In this document: piece after piece, positions 8,325 through 17,337 of the stretch
Position numbering within the stretch: the stretch's first letter is position 1
Layout: every line of letters begins with the position of its first letter
Assembly (NCBI RefSeq): GCF_900129505.1
Contig: NZ_LT670818.1
Location: 4,869,001-4,933,000, forward strand
Direction of reading: 5' to 3'
Source: Bradyrhizobium erythrophlei
GTDB taxonomy: Bacteria; Pseudomonadota; Alphaproteobacteria; Rhizobiales; Xanthobacteraceae
Length of the DNA stretch: 64,000 nt
Position numbers and translations under genes: made by a program
The notes under the pieces: model-generated
Databases searched by the model: none
What the model was told of the DNA's origin: nothing
What the model saw: the letters and a program-made list of their open reading frames with translations, nothing else

Positions 8325-9122
8325 ATGAGCGGCGCACGCACGAACACGCTTGCGGTTTTGCGCGGCAGCATCGAGCGTATCGAGGCGCAGGGCGAAGCGT
8401 ATTCGCCACGCAAGGTCGCGTTCGGGCATGCCGATGCGGATGCGACGTTGCAGGGCGGCCTCGCCCTGGGCGCGATGCACGAGGTGTTCGCTGAAGGCGG
8501 CCGGCAAAGCGCTACGGCGACGGGTTTTGTCGCGGGGCTCGCAGGGCGGGTGTCCGCACGGCGGCCGCTGGTGTGGATCCGGCAGGATTTTGCCGAAATT
8601 GAATCGGGCGCGCTGTCGATGAGCGGACTGGCCGAGCTCGGTCTCGATCCGCGGCTTCTGGTGACCGTGCGCGCCGCCGACGTGGAGACCGCGCTGCGGA
8701 CCGCCGCCGACGCGCTGGCCTGCGATGCGCTCGGCGCCGTCGTGCTCGAAGTCTGGGGCGAAACGCGTCAACTCGATCTCGTCGCCAGCCGCAAGCTGAC
8801 GCTGGCGGCGCAGGCCTCCGGCGTGACCGGCCTGTTGCTGCGGATGGCGGCGGAGCCGCAGCCCTCGACGGCGGAAACGCGGTGGATCGTGCGCGCGGCG
8901 CATTCGCCGCCCAGCGCCCCCTCTGTCGCCTGGGGCACGCCGCTGTTCGACGCGCAGCTTGTCCGCAACCGTCATGGCCCTGTCGGCCGGTGGATCATGG
9001 AATGGAAATGTGATGAGTGCCTTTTCGCGAAACCGGCGGCGGATCCTCAGCCTGTGGTTGCCACGCCTGCCCATCGACCGCATCAAGCGCCAGCTTTGGC
9101 AAAGCGACGCCGCGCCGGCTAA
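8325..9122 (+). CDS. imuA: ImuA, SOS mutasome accessory protein
   Basis: 265-residue RecA/SulA-like protein of the ImuA family, first gene of the mutagenesis cassette. ImuA works with ImuB and the error-prone polymerase DnaE2 in damage-induced translesion synthesis. The sequence shows the RecA-like core (TLQGGLALGAMHEVFAEGG, then LVWIRQDFAEIESG and VLEVWGE) and a basic tail ending AKRRRAG. GAGGAG lies 6 bases before ATG 8325. Its last 110 bases overlap the start of imuB in a different frame, a usual arrangement in this genus. The perfect LexA box upstream points to SOS control. Confidence 0.9.
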   Translation: MSGARTNTLAVLRGSIERIEAQGEAYSPRKVAFGHADADATLQGGLALGAMHEVFAEGGRQSATATGFVAGLAGRVSARRPLVWIRQDFAEIESGALSMSGLAELGLDPRLLVTVRAADVETALRTAADALACDALGAVVLEVWGETRQLDLVASRKLTLAAQASGVTGLLLRMAAEPQPSTAETRWIVRAAHSPPSAPSVAWGTPLFDAQLVRNRHGPVGRWIMEWKCDECLFAKPAADPQPVVATPAHRPHQAPALAKRRRAG

Positions 9123-10599
9123 TGACGATCCCAGCATCGTCGTTGCCAAGCAAAACAACGCGCTGCAGATTTTTGCGCTCGACGATGCGGCCGCGCGGCT
9201 CGGTCTCGATGTCGGCCTGCCGCTCGCCAATGCCCGCGCGATCTGTCCGCAATTGAGGGTGTTCGATGCCGATGAAGCCGCCGACGCCCACGCGCTGAAC
9301 GCCATCGCCGACTGGTGCGACCGCTTCACGCCGCTGGTGGCGCTCGATCCTCCGCACGGGCTGTTTCTCGACATCACCGGCTGCGTGCATTTGTTCGGCG
9401 GCGAGGCTGCGATGCTGCGGCTGTTGTGCGACGTCTTGACCGCGCAGGGTTTTGCGGTCAGCGCCGCCATCGCCGGCACCGCCGTCTGCGCGCGGACGCT
9501 GACCCGCCATGTTCATGGCCGCATCGTGGCGGAGGGTGAGGAAGCCGATGCGGTCAGGCCGCTGCCGGTATCCGCGCTCGGCGCCGATGCGGCCGTGGCC
9601 ACGGGCCTGCGCCGCGCCGGCTTGAAAATCATCGGCGATGTCGCTTCCCGCGCACGGCATGAAATCACCGCACGATTCGGCGCCGGTTTTACAACCTTGC
9701 TGGAACAGGCGCTGGGGCACAGCGATGCGCCGATCAGTCCGCGAAAGCCGCTGCCGGATTACATCGTGGAAAAACGCTTCGCCGAACCGGTGGCGACCGA
9801 AGCGGTGATCTCGGCGACCTTGTCCGGGCTTGCTAAGATGCTGGTGGCGGCGATGGCGCAGCAGGGCAAGGGCGCGCGACGGCTGGAAGCCTGTTTCTTC
9901 CGCACCGACGGCGCGGTTCGCACCATCATGGTCGACACCGGACGGCCCGTGACCAGACCCGAGATGATCGACCGGCTGTTTCGCGAGCGGCTCGGCGCCT
10001 TGAGCGATCCGCTCGACCCCGGCTTCGGCTTCGATCTCATTCGCTTGAGTGCCAGCCGCACCGAAATCGTCGTGCAGGAGCAGCGCGATCTCGATGCCAA
10101 TATGCACGACAATGACGAACTGGCCGCCCTGATCGACCGCATCGCCGCGCGCATCGGGGGAAAGCGCGTGGTCGTGCATTTGCCGCAGGACACCCACATC
10201 CCGGAGCGCGCGGTGCTCGCAGCACCGGCGCAGCATCACCTGGCCGCCGCGGCGCATGCGGCCTGGACGCCGCGCGTGGAAGGCGAGCCGCCGCTGCGGC
10301 CATTGCGGCTGTTCGAGCGGCCGGAACAGATCAAGGTGATCGCGCAGGTGCCGGATGGTCCGCCCGCGCGCTTTGTCTGGCGCCGCGCTACCCACGCCGT
10401 GATCCGCGCCGAGGGTCCCGAGCGCGTCGCCATGGAGTGGTGGCGCGCGGAAGGGCTGACGCGGGATTATTTCCGCGTCGAGGACGAGGCGGGCTTGCGG
10501 TTCTGGCTCTATCGCGACGGGCTTTACGACCGCGAGATCGTGCAGGAGGAGGGCAAGGCGGTACAGCCGAACTGGTACATGCACGGATTGTTCGCATGA
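9013..10599 (+). CDS. imuB: ImuB, Y-family polymerase-like mutasome protein
   Basis: 528-residue Y-family-like protein that bridges ImuA, the beta clamp and DnaE2. The N-terminus RRRILSLWLPRLPIDRI replaces the catalytic-acid strand of active Y-family polymerases, consistent with a non-catalytic role known for ImuB. The palm/fingers-like portion (DITGCVHLFGGE) and a long C-terminal region follow. ATG 9013 is chosen over 8959 because the conserved protein begins at MSAFSRNRRRILSLW. The stop overlaps the dnaE2 start as ATGA, indicating translational coupling. Confidence 0.9.
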   Translation: MSAFSRNRRRILSLWLPRLPIDRIKRQLWQSDAAPANDDPSIVVAKQNNALQIFALDDAAARLGLDVGLPLANARAICPQLRVFDADEAADAHALNAIADWCDRFTPLVALDPPHGLFLDITGCVHLFGGEAAMLRLLCDVLTAQGFAVSAAIAGTAVCARTLTRHVHGRIVAEGEEADAVRPLPVSALGADAAVATGLRRAGLKIIGDVASRARHEITARFGAGFTTLLEQALGHSDAPISPRKPLPDYIVEKRFAEPVATEAVISATLSGLAKMLVAAMAQQGKGARRLEACFFRTDGAVRTIMVDTGRPVTRPEMIDRLFRERLGALSDPLDPGFGFDLIRLSASRTEIVVQEQRDLDANMHDNDELAALIDRIAARIGGKRVVVHLPQDTHIPERAVLAAPAQHHLAAAAHAAWTPRVEGEPPLRPLRLFERPEQIKVIAQVPDGPPARFVWRRATHAVIRAEGPERVAMEWWRAEGLTRDYFRVEDEAGLRFWLYRDGLYDREIVQEEGKAVQPNWYMHGLFA

Positions 10600-13500
10600 C
10601 CATGCCGGCTTACGCGGAAATCGGAATCACGACGAATTTCTCGTTCCTGCGCGGGGGATCGGATCCGCGCGATTACGTGCATCAGGCCAGCGTCCTGCAG
10701 CTTGCCGCGATCGGCATCGCCGATCACAACACGCTGGCCGGTGTGGTGCGGGCCTATAAGGAGCTCGACAATTCCGACGTCACCTGCAAGCCGAAGCTTC
10801 TGATCGGATCGCGGCTCGTCTTTATCGACGAGACGCCGGACATCCTGGTCTATCCGCGCGATCGCGCGGCTTACGGCCGGCTGTGCCAGTTGCTCACAAA
10901 GGGTAAGCGGGGCGACGATGCCGACAGGATTGCAAAGGGCGAATGCCATCTAAACTTCGCTGACCTCTTGGAATTTGCCGAAGGCCAGCTTCTGGTGCTC
11001 ACGCTGCCGCATTATTTCGAGGCGGCTAACGCCCAGAAAATCCTGGAACGGTTGAAGGGTAGCCGTGCGGATGGCGTGTGGCTGGCCGCAAGCCTGCTCT
11101 ATCGCGGCGACGACCGGCGTCGTTTGGCGCAGCTGCATCGTCTGTCTCTGGCGGCCAAAGTGCCGCTGCTGGCGACCAACGAAGTGCTGTACCACGATCC
11201 CGCGCGCCGTCCGCTGCAAGACGTGCTCACCTGTATTCGCGAGAAAACAACGATCGAGGCGATCGGCAAGCGCCTCGAAGCCAACGCGGAACGCCATCTC
11301 AAGCCCGCACATGAAATGACGCGGCTGTTCCGCGATCTGCCGGACGCGATCGCGGAGACTATGCGCTTTGCCAATCGCATCGTGTTCTCGATGGATCAGC
11401 TCAAATACCAATATCCCGACGAGCCGGTGCCGCCGGGCAAGACCGCGCAACAGCATCTGGAAGATCTGACATGGGCGGGCGTCGATCAATACTTCGGCGG
11501 CCAGATCGACGACACGCTCCGCGCCACCTTGCGGAAAGAGCTCGCTCTCATCGCCGAACTCAAATACGCGCATTATTTCCTGACCGTGCACGACATCGTC
11601 CATTATGCGCGTAGCCAGAACATCCTCTGCCAGGGCCGGGGATCGGCGGCGAACTCGGCCGTCTGCTACGTACTTGGCATTACCTCGGTCGATCCGACCA
11701 AGATTGATCTGCTGTTCGAACGCTTCATCTCCAAGGAACGGCTGGAGCCGCCCGACATCGACGTCGATTTCGAACATTCGCGCCGCGAAGAGGTGATGCA
11801 ATATGTCTATCGGCGCTATGGCCGGCACCGCGCCGCCATCATCGCAACCGTGATTCATTACCGGCCGCGCAGCGCCATCCGCGACGTCGGCAAGGCGCTG
11901 GGGCTGACGGAGGATGTGACGGCGGCTCTGGCCGATACGGTATGGGGAAGCTGGGGCAAGGGGCTTGACGACATGCAGGTCAGGCAGGCCGGGCTCGATC
12001 CACAAAACCCGATGATCGGGCTCGCCGTCGAACTCGCGGCCGAGCTGATCGAGTTTCCGCGCCACCTCTCGCAGCATGTCGGCGGCTATGTGCTGACCCA
12101 GGACCGGCTCGATACCTACGTGCCGATAGGCAACGCGGCGATGGACGATCGCACCTTCATCGAATGGGACAAGGACGACGTCGATGCCCTGAACATGATG
12201 AAGGTCGATGTGCTGGCGCTGGGCATGCTGACCTGCATCCGCAAATGTTTCGACCTGATCGCGGATCACAAGGGCAAGCGCTATGTATTGTCCGATATTA
12301 AATCGAAGGACGACGACGAAGTTTATCAAATGCTGCAGCGGGGCGAATCGCTCGGTGTATTCCAGGTCGAGAGCCGCGCGCAGATGAACATGCTGCCGCG
12401 TTTAAAACCGCGGACATTCTACGACCTCGTCATCGAAGTAGCGATCGTGCGTCCCGGACCGATCCAGGGCGACATGGTGCATCCATATCTGAAGCGCCGC
12501 AAAATGAGACCTGAGGATATTGAGTATCCTTATCCAAAGGGCGGCAACAAGGATGAGTTGCGCAACGTCCTGCACAAGACTCTTGGTGTTCCGTTATTCC
12601 AGGAGCAGGCGATGCGGATCGCCATCGAGGCGGCGGAATTCACTTCCGAGGAGGCCAATGGGCTCCGCCGTGCCATGGCGACGTTCCGCAATCTCGGCAC
12701 TATCGGAAAATTCGAAGCCAAGATGGTCGGCAACATGATCCGGCGCGGCTACGATCCCGAGTTCGCGAATAACTGTTTCAACCAGATCAAGGGATTCGGC
12801 AGTTACGGCTTTCCGGAAAGCCACGCCGCGAGCTTCGCGCAGCTCGTCTATGTTTCGTCATGGCTGAAGCATTTCCATCCCGATGCGTTCTGCTGCGGGT
12901 TGTTGAATTCGCAGCCGATGGGATTTTACGCCCCCGCGCAAATCGTCGGCGACGCCCGCAAGAACGGCGTCGAGGTGCGTGAGATCGATGTGTCATTCAG
13001 TTTTGCTGCGAATACGCTGGAGGAGGGGAGCGGGAAGTATCGCGCCGTGCGGCTCGGCTTCCGCCAGATCGACGGCTTCAAATGGGCCGATCCGGACGAG
13101 GAGCGGTTGAAGCGAATCCAAATGTCGTTCCGGGGCACGCCAACGGGTCCGCGCAAAGCGCGGCCCGATGACAGGCTCCGCGGGAACCCGGAACCTCGAG
13201 ATTCTCCGATGTGCAATTGCACATCGGAGTTCGTCGCTAATGCGCCGCCCCGGAATGACGGTGCTGAGAAAGCGGAAGACTGGGCCGAACGCATCGTCGC
13301 GGCACGGCAGCGCCGTCCCTTCACCTCGCTGGAGGATTTTGCCCGCGATACCGCACTCCCCAAGCGCGCGCTGATATTGCTGGCGGATGCCGATGCGTTT
13401 CGCTCCATCGGGCTCGATCGCCGCGCAGCACTTTGGGCGGTGCGGCGGCTGCCCGATGACGTGCCGCTACCGCTGTTCGAGACCGCCGCCGCGCGCGAGC

Positions 13501-14090
13501 AGCCGGATGAGCATGCACGGCCGTTGCCGCTGATGCCGCTGCCGGAGCAGGTGGTGGCCGATTATCAGACCATCCGGCTGTCGCTGAAGGGGCACCCGAT
13601 GGAATTCCTGCGGCCGACGTTTGCGGGTGAACGCGTCATCCCATGCGCCGCCGTTTCCGATGCCAATGACCGGCAACATATCCGCTGCGCCGGCGTGGTG
13701 CTGGTGCGGCAGCGTCCGGGCAGCGCCAAGGGCGTCGTATTCATGACGCTGGAGGACGAAACCGGCATCGCCAATATCGTGGTGTGGCCGAAGGTGATGG
13801 AACGTTTTCGCAAGGAGGTGATGGGCGCGCGGCTGGTACTGGTCGAGGGTTATATTCAAAGCAGCCCGGAAAAGGTAGTGCATCTCGTCGCCGAAAAACT
13901 GTTCGACCGCTCCCGCGATCTGGTTGGCCTCGCCAATGATTCATTCGGCCGAAAACCGGCGGTACCGGTGGGGCCGGCGCTGGTCGAGGCGCTGCATGAC
14001 GATCCTCGCCAGCACCCCGAAAATCCGGCGCAGAAGATCCGCCATCCGCGCAACGTGCGCATCCTGCCGCGCTCGCGGGATTTTCATTAA
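10596..14090 (+). CDS. dnaE2: error-prone DNA polymerase III alpha subunit DnaE2
   Basis: 1164-residue C-family polymerase for damage-induced mutagenesis. The order is: N-terminal PHP domain (ITTNFSFLRGGSDP, IADHNTLAG), polymerase palm with catalytic acids in PPDIDVDFEHSRR (about residue 387) and the segment IVRPGPIQGDMVHPYL, fingers (SHAASFAQLVYVSSWLK), then an OB-fold near RCAGVVLVRQRPG. ATG 10596 overlaps the imuB stop. Residues about 843-889 (RGTPTGPRKARPDD...PPRNDGAEK) are an extra, low-complexity insert encoded by a palindromic repeat. The insert keeps the frame and falls in a linker before the helix-hairpin-helix region, so function is probably kept. Confidence 0.92.
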   Translation: MTMPAYAEIGITTNFSFLRGGSDPRDYVHQASVLQLAAIGIADHNTLAGVVRAYKELDNSDVTCKPKLLIGSRLVFIDETPDILVYPRDRAAYGRLCQLLTKGKRGDDADRIAKGECHLNFADLLEFAEGQLLVLTLPHYFEAANAQKILERLKGSRADGVWLAASLLYRGDDRRRLAQLHRLSLAAKVPLLATNEVLYHDPARRPLQDVLTCIREKTTIEAIGKRLEANAERHLKPAHEMTRLFRDLPDAIAETMRFANRIVFSMDQLKYQYPDEPVPPGKTAQQHLEDLTWAGVDQYFGGQIDDTLRATLRKELALIAELKYAHYFLTVHDIVHYARSQNILCQGRGSAANSAVCYVLGITSVDPTKIDLLFERFISKERLEPPDIDVDFEHSRREEVMQYVYRRYGRHRAAIIATVIHYRPRSAIRDVGKALGLTEDVTAALADTVWGSWGKGLDDMQVRQAGLDPQNPMIGLAVELAAELIEFPRHLSQHVGGYVLTQDRLDTYVPIGNAAMDDRTFIEWDKDDVDALNMMKVDVLALGMLTCIRKCFDLIADHKGKRYVLSDIKSKDDDEVYQMLQRGESLGVFQVESRAQMNMLPRLKPRTFYDLVIEVAIVRPGPIQGDMVHPYLKRRKMRPEDIEYPYPKGGNKDELRNVLHKTLGVPLFQEQAMRIAIEAAEFTSEEANGLRRAMATFRNLGTIGKFEAKMVGNMIRRGYDPEFANNCFNQIKGFGSYGFPESHAASFAQLVYVSSWLKHFHPDAFCCGLLNSQPMGFYAPAQIVGDARKNGVEVREIDVSFSFAANTLEEGSGKYRAVRLGFRQIDGFKWADPDEERLKRIQMSFRGTPTGPRKARPDDRLRGNPEPRDSPMCNCTSEFVANAPPRNDGAEKAEDWAERIVAARQRRPFTSLEDFARDTALPKRALILLADADAFRSIGLDRRAALWAVRRLPDDVPLPLFETAAAREQPDEHARPLPLMPLPEQVVADYQTIRLSLKGHPMEFLRPTFAGERVIPCAAVSDANDRQHIRCAGVVLVRQRPGSAKGVVFMTLEDETGIANIVVWPKVMERFRKEVMGARLVLVEGYIQSSPEKVVHLVAEKLFDRSRDLVGLANDSFGRKPAVPVGPALVEALHDDPRQHPENPAQKIRHPRNVRILPRSRDFH
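13122..13261. repeat. palindromic repeat inserted in frame in dnaE2
   Basis: The ends GTCGTTCCGGGGC (13124-13136) and GCCCCGGAATGAC (13247-13259) are inverted copies with one mismatch, and inside lies a perfect 26-bp palindrome at 13204-13229 centred on CAATTG. I recognise this as a dispersed intergenic element of Bradyrhizobium-type genomes. Here it is within coding sequence and adds roughly 45 residues without a stop. Confidence 0.8.
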
Positions 14091-14114
14091 AATGCGGATG
14101 CTCTCGATGACCGG

Positions 14115-14402
14115 CTACTCCGGCGCGGCGCCGACCGGCGGTCCGCCGGGGGGCCGGTGCAGGAATGTGATCGATGCATACGCGCCCAGCCACGAACCGA
14201 TCGCCGCGAAGGCGACATAGACCCAGTTTTCGGTATAGCTGATGACGGCATAGGAAGAGAGCAGATACCATACGCTGCTCCACGTCGCCGCAGGCACGCG
14301 CCTGCGCGCCACCACGGCGGAGGTGAACATGACGTAGACGGCATCGGTTGCAGCCGTCGCGAGCAGAACGCCCCCGGCGGTCAATGGATCGATGGCAGCC
14401 AT
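14115..14402 (-). CDS. small conserved membrane protein
   Basis: 95 residues with three to four hydrophobic segments (GGVLLATAATDAVYVMFTSAVV, SVWYLLSSYAVISYT, WVYVAFAAIGSWLGAYAS) and a proline/glycine-rich tail. ATG 14402 follows GGAAGGAG at good spacing; a longer frame to 14471 lacks this. No known domain is recognised. It converges with dnaE2 and diverges from the CoA transferase gene. Confidence 0.75.
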   Translation of the reverse strand: MAAIDPLTAGGVLLATAATDAVYVMFTSAVVARRRVPAATWSSVWYLLSSYAVISYTENWVYVAFAAIGSWLGAYASITFLHRPPGGPPVGAAPE

Positions 14403-14497
14403 TGCAGCTCCTTCCATGGCAGGCGGAGAAACAGTAAAATTATGCGACAAGACGAAAGCATCTTCAGGCATTCCTGAACGTAGGGAAAGTGACGACC

Positions 14498-15895
14498 ATG
14501 CAAACGCCCCGCGAAATCCTGGCCGATCTCTGGATCTCCGCCGGCGGCGACGCCGCCGCGCTCGATACCGTCACGCTGAGCGGACAGGAGCCGCAACTGC
14601 CGTCGTCGTTCCGCGTGGCCGCGGCGGCGCAAGCCAGCATTGCCGCGGCAGGCCTCGCGGCTGCGCAGATCTGGCAATCGCGCAGCGGACAATCGCAAGG
14701 CCTCGCGGTCGACATGCGCCACGCGATCGTCGAATGCCGCAGCGAGCGCTATCTGCGCGTCGACGGCAAGCCGCCGCCGCCGGCCTGGGACGCCATCGCC
14801 GGGGTCTACAGCACCGGCGACCGGCGCTTCGTGCGGCTGCACACCAATTTTCCGCATCACCGCGCCGCCGTCTGCAAGGTGCTCGACTGCAAGGCTGAAC
14901 GCGACGATGTTCAGGCCGCGCTCTCGCGGTGGGACGCCGAGGCGTTCGAGACCGCGGCCTATGCCGCCGGCGGCGTGGTTGCGATGATGCGCTCATTTGA
15001 GGAGTGGTCGGCCCTGCCTCACGCCAGGGCGCTGGCCCGGTTGCCGACGGTATCGATCGAAAAAATCGGCGAGGCCGCGCCAAAGCCGTGGCCCGCAGGC
15101 GACCGCCCGCTGGCAGGCCTGCGCGTGCTCGATTTGTCGCGGGTGATCGCCGGTCCCGTCGCCGGCCGCACGCTCGCCGCCCATGGCGCCGATGTATTGC
15201 TGATTGCTGGTCCCGATCTGCCGGCGATCCCGTGGCTGACGATCGATACCGGGCGCGGCAAGCTGTCGGCTTTTGCCGAGCTCAAGAGCGAACAGGGGCA
15301 AAGCGCGCTGCGCGACCTCCTGGCAGAAGCCGATATCTTCTCGCAAGGCTACCGGCCGCGCGCGCTCAGCGCGCTCGGTTTCTCGCCGGAGCAAGCCGCG
15401 CGCATCAATCCGGGCATCGTGTATGTGTCGCTGTCGGCCTACGGCCATGCCGGGCCATGGGCGGAGCGCCGCGGCTTCGACTCGCTGGTGCAGACCTCGA
15501 CTGGCTTCAACCACGCCGAGGGCCAGGCCGCAGGTGTCGAGGGGCCGAAGGAATTGCCGGCGCAGATGCTCGATCACGCCACCGGTTATCTGATGGCGTT
15601 CGGCGCCATGATGGCCAAGGAACGCCAGTCGCGCGAAGGCGGCAGCTGGCACGTCCGCGTGTCGTTGGCGCAGACCGGGCGGTGGCTGTGGAATCTCGGC
15701 CGGGTCGCCGATGGACTGAAGACCGAGGATTTGAAGCGCGACGCGGTCACCGCCTTCATCGAAGAAACGGCTTCCGGCTTCGGTCCGCTGCAGGCCGTGA
15801 GCCATTCGGCGGTGCTCTCGAAAACGCCCGCCTTCTGGGCGCGGCCGGCGATGCCGCTCGGCAGTCACCCGGCGCAATGGCCCGCGCGCGGCTGA
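14498..15895 (+). CDS. CoA transferase, family III (CaiB/BaiF)
   Basis: 465-residue class III CoA transferase that moves CoA between carboxylic acids. The conserved core LRVLDLSRVIAGPVAGRTLAAHGADVL sits mid-protein and GRGKLSAFAELKSEQGQ and GIVYVSLSAYGHAGPW follow. The first 200 residues resemble a second, degenerate copy of the fold, as in the two-part members of this family. ATG 14498 has AGGGA upstream; GTG at 14489 is too close to that site. It stands alone, so substrates cannot be inferred. Confidence 0.85.
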   Translation: MQTPREILADLWISAGGDAAALDTVTLSGQEPQLPSSFRVAAAAQASIAAAGLAAAQIWQSRSGQSQGLAVDMRHAIVECRSERYLRVDGKPPPPAWDAIAGVYSTGDRRFVRLHTNFPHHRAAVCKVLDCKAERDDVQAALSRWDAEAFETAAYAAGGVVAMMRSFEEWSALPHARALARLPTVSIEKIGEAAPKPWPAGDRPLAGLRVLDLSRVIAGPVAGRTLAAHGADVLLIAGPDLPAIPWLTIDTGRGKLSAFAELKSEQGQSALRDLLAEADIFSQGYRPRALSALGFSPEQAARINPGIVYVSLSAYGHAGPWAERRGFDSLVQTSTGFNHAEGQAAGVEGPKELPAQMLDHATGYLMAFGAMMAKERQSREGGSWHVRVSLAQTGRWLWNLGRVADGLKTEDLKRDAVTAFIEETASGFGPLQAVSHSAVLSKTPAFWARPAMPLGSHPAQWPARG

Positions 15896-16060
15896 GGCCG
15901 CAACGCGAAAACCTTTCAAAAATAAGACACGCCTCTCCAAATTTTAACTTTAAACGCTGGCGTATTGCCGTTTTTAGGTTGTTTGAAACGCCAAATCGGC
16001 ACTATTAGCGCACCGATGAGGCAGTCATTGCCGGAATCATCGCCGAAGTGACTGGACCCC

Positions 16061-17305
16061 ATGTTGCCTGAATTTATCAAGCAATTGCAGATGCTTAGCC
16101 GGAGGAAACTGGCCGGCGGCGCCGCGCTGACGGTGCTGGCCGGCGCGGCTCTGTATGGCTTTACGCAGCTCGGCGGGGCTAGCCACGGGTCGTCCGAGGT
16201 GTCGAGCCAATCCCGCAAGGGATTGCAGCGCTACATCCCGACCCCGGCGGAATGGGCCACCCTGACCATCGAACCCGTTATCGCGCGAAGTTTCCGGGCC
16301 GAGACCGTGACCGAAGGCAAGGTCGCGGTCGACGAGGATAAATCGACGCCGGTGTTTTCGCCCTATGCCGGCCGCGTCATGAAGTTGATGGTCCGGCCGG
16401 GCGATAACGTCACCCAGGGACAGCCACTGTTCGTGATCGAAGCCGCCGACACCGTGCAGGCGCAGAACGATTTTGTTGCGGCGATCGCCGCGTTGAACAA
16501 GGCGAAGTCGGCGCTCGACCTTGCGCAGATCCAGGACACACGCGCCAAAGATCTGTTCGAGGGCAAGGCCGTGCCGCTGAAGGATTACCAGCAGAGCCAG
16601 GCCAATCTGATCCAGGCGCAGAACGATATGCGTTCGTCGCAAACGGCGCTGGAGGCGGCGCGCAACAAGTTGCGAATCCTCGGATTCAGCGAGGAGGCCA
16701 TATTGGCCTTTCAGGAAAAGCGCAGCATCAATCCGAACACCACCATCTTCTCGCCGATCGCGGGCACGGTCGTGCAGCGCAAGGTCGGCCCCGGCCAGTA
16801 CGTGAACTCCGGCGCCAGCGATCCGGTCTTCGTGATCGGCGACCTCTCCACGGTCTGGCTCACGGCCTTCGTCCGCGAGACCGATGCATCGAAGGTCGCG
16901 GTGGGACAGGAGATCTCCTTCAACGTGCTGGCGCTGCCGGGCCGGACGCTGACGGCGCACATAGACTACGTCGCCGCGGCGATCGATCCGGCGACGCGCC
17001 GGCTCCTGGTCCGCGCCACTATCGACAACAAGGACGGTCAGCTCAAGCCGGAGATGTTCGCCAACGTCACGCTCTACTCCCCCGGCGATCACCCGGCCGT
17101 GGGCGTGCCGAAGCAGGCCCTGATCTACGAGGGCAACCAGGTCCGGGTCTGGGTTGCGCACGAGGACAAGTCGATCGAACTGCGCGAGATCAAGCCCGGA
17201 ATGACCAATGGCAACCTCGTCGAGGTCGCGAGCAATCTGAAACCCGGCGAGCGGATCGTCACCAAGGGCAGCCTGTTCATCGACCGCGCCGCATCCGGTA
17301 GCTAA
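16061..17305 (+). CDS. RND efflux periplasmic adaptor (membrane fusion protein)
   Basis: 414-residue HlyD/CusB-like adaptor linking an inner-membrane RND pump to an outer-membrane channel. An N-terminal hydrophobic segment (KLAGGAALTVLAGAALYGF) anchors it. A barrel-sandwich half (FSPYAGRVMKLMVRPGDNVTQGQPLFVIE), a coiled-coil hairpin (about residues 140-220) and the second lipoyl half (IFSPIAGTVVQRKVGPGQYV) follow in order. The pump gene starts 33 bases later, so they form an operon. No metal-binding His/Met-rich head is visible, leaving the substrate open. Confidence 0.9.
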   Translation: MLPEFIKQLQMLSRRKLAGGAALTVLAGAALYGFTQLGGASHGSSEVSSQSRKGLQRYIPTPAEWATLTIEPVIARSFRAETVTEGKVAVDEDKSTPVFSPYAGRVMKLMVRPGDNVTQGQPLFVIEAADTVQAQNDFVAAIAALNKAKSALDLAQIQDTRAKDLFEGKAVPLKDYQQSQANLIQAQNDMRSSQTALEAARNKLRILGFSEEAILAFQEKRSINPNTTIFSPIAGTVVQRKVGPGQYVNSGASDPVFVIGDLSTVWLTAFVRETDASKVAVGQEISFNVLALPGRTLTAHIDYVAAAIDPATRRLLVRATIDNKDGQLKPEMFANVTLYSPGDHPAVGVPKQALIYEGNQVRVWVAHEDKSIELREIKPGMTNGNLVEVASNLKPGERIVTKGSLFIDRAASGS

Positions 17306-17337
17306 CTTCAACTCAGCCCCTGAAAGTCCCGATCTGA

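Noticed and set aside
8995..10584. Reverse-strand ORF opposite imuB
   Set aside because: Shadow of a gene with clear ImuB homology and operon overlaps.
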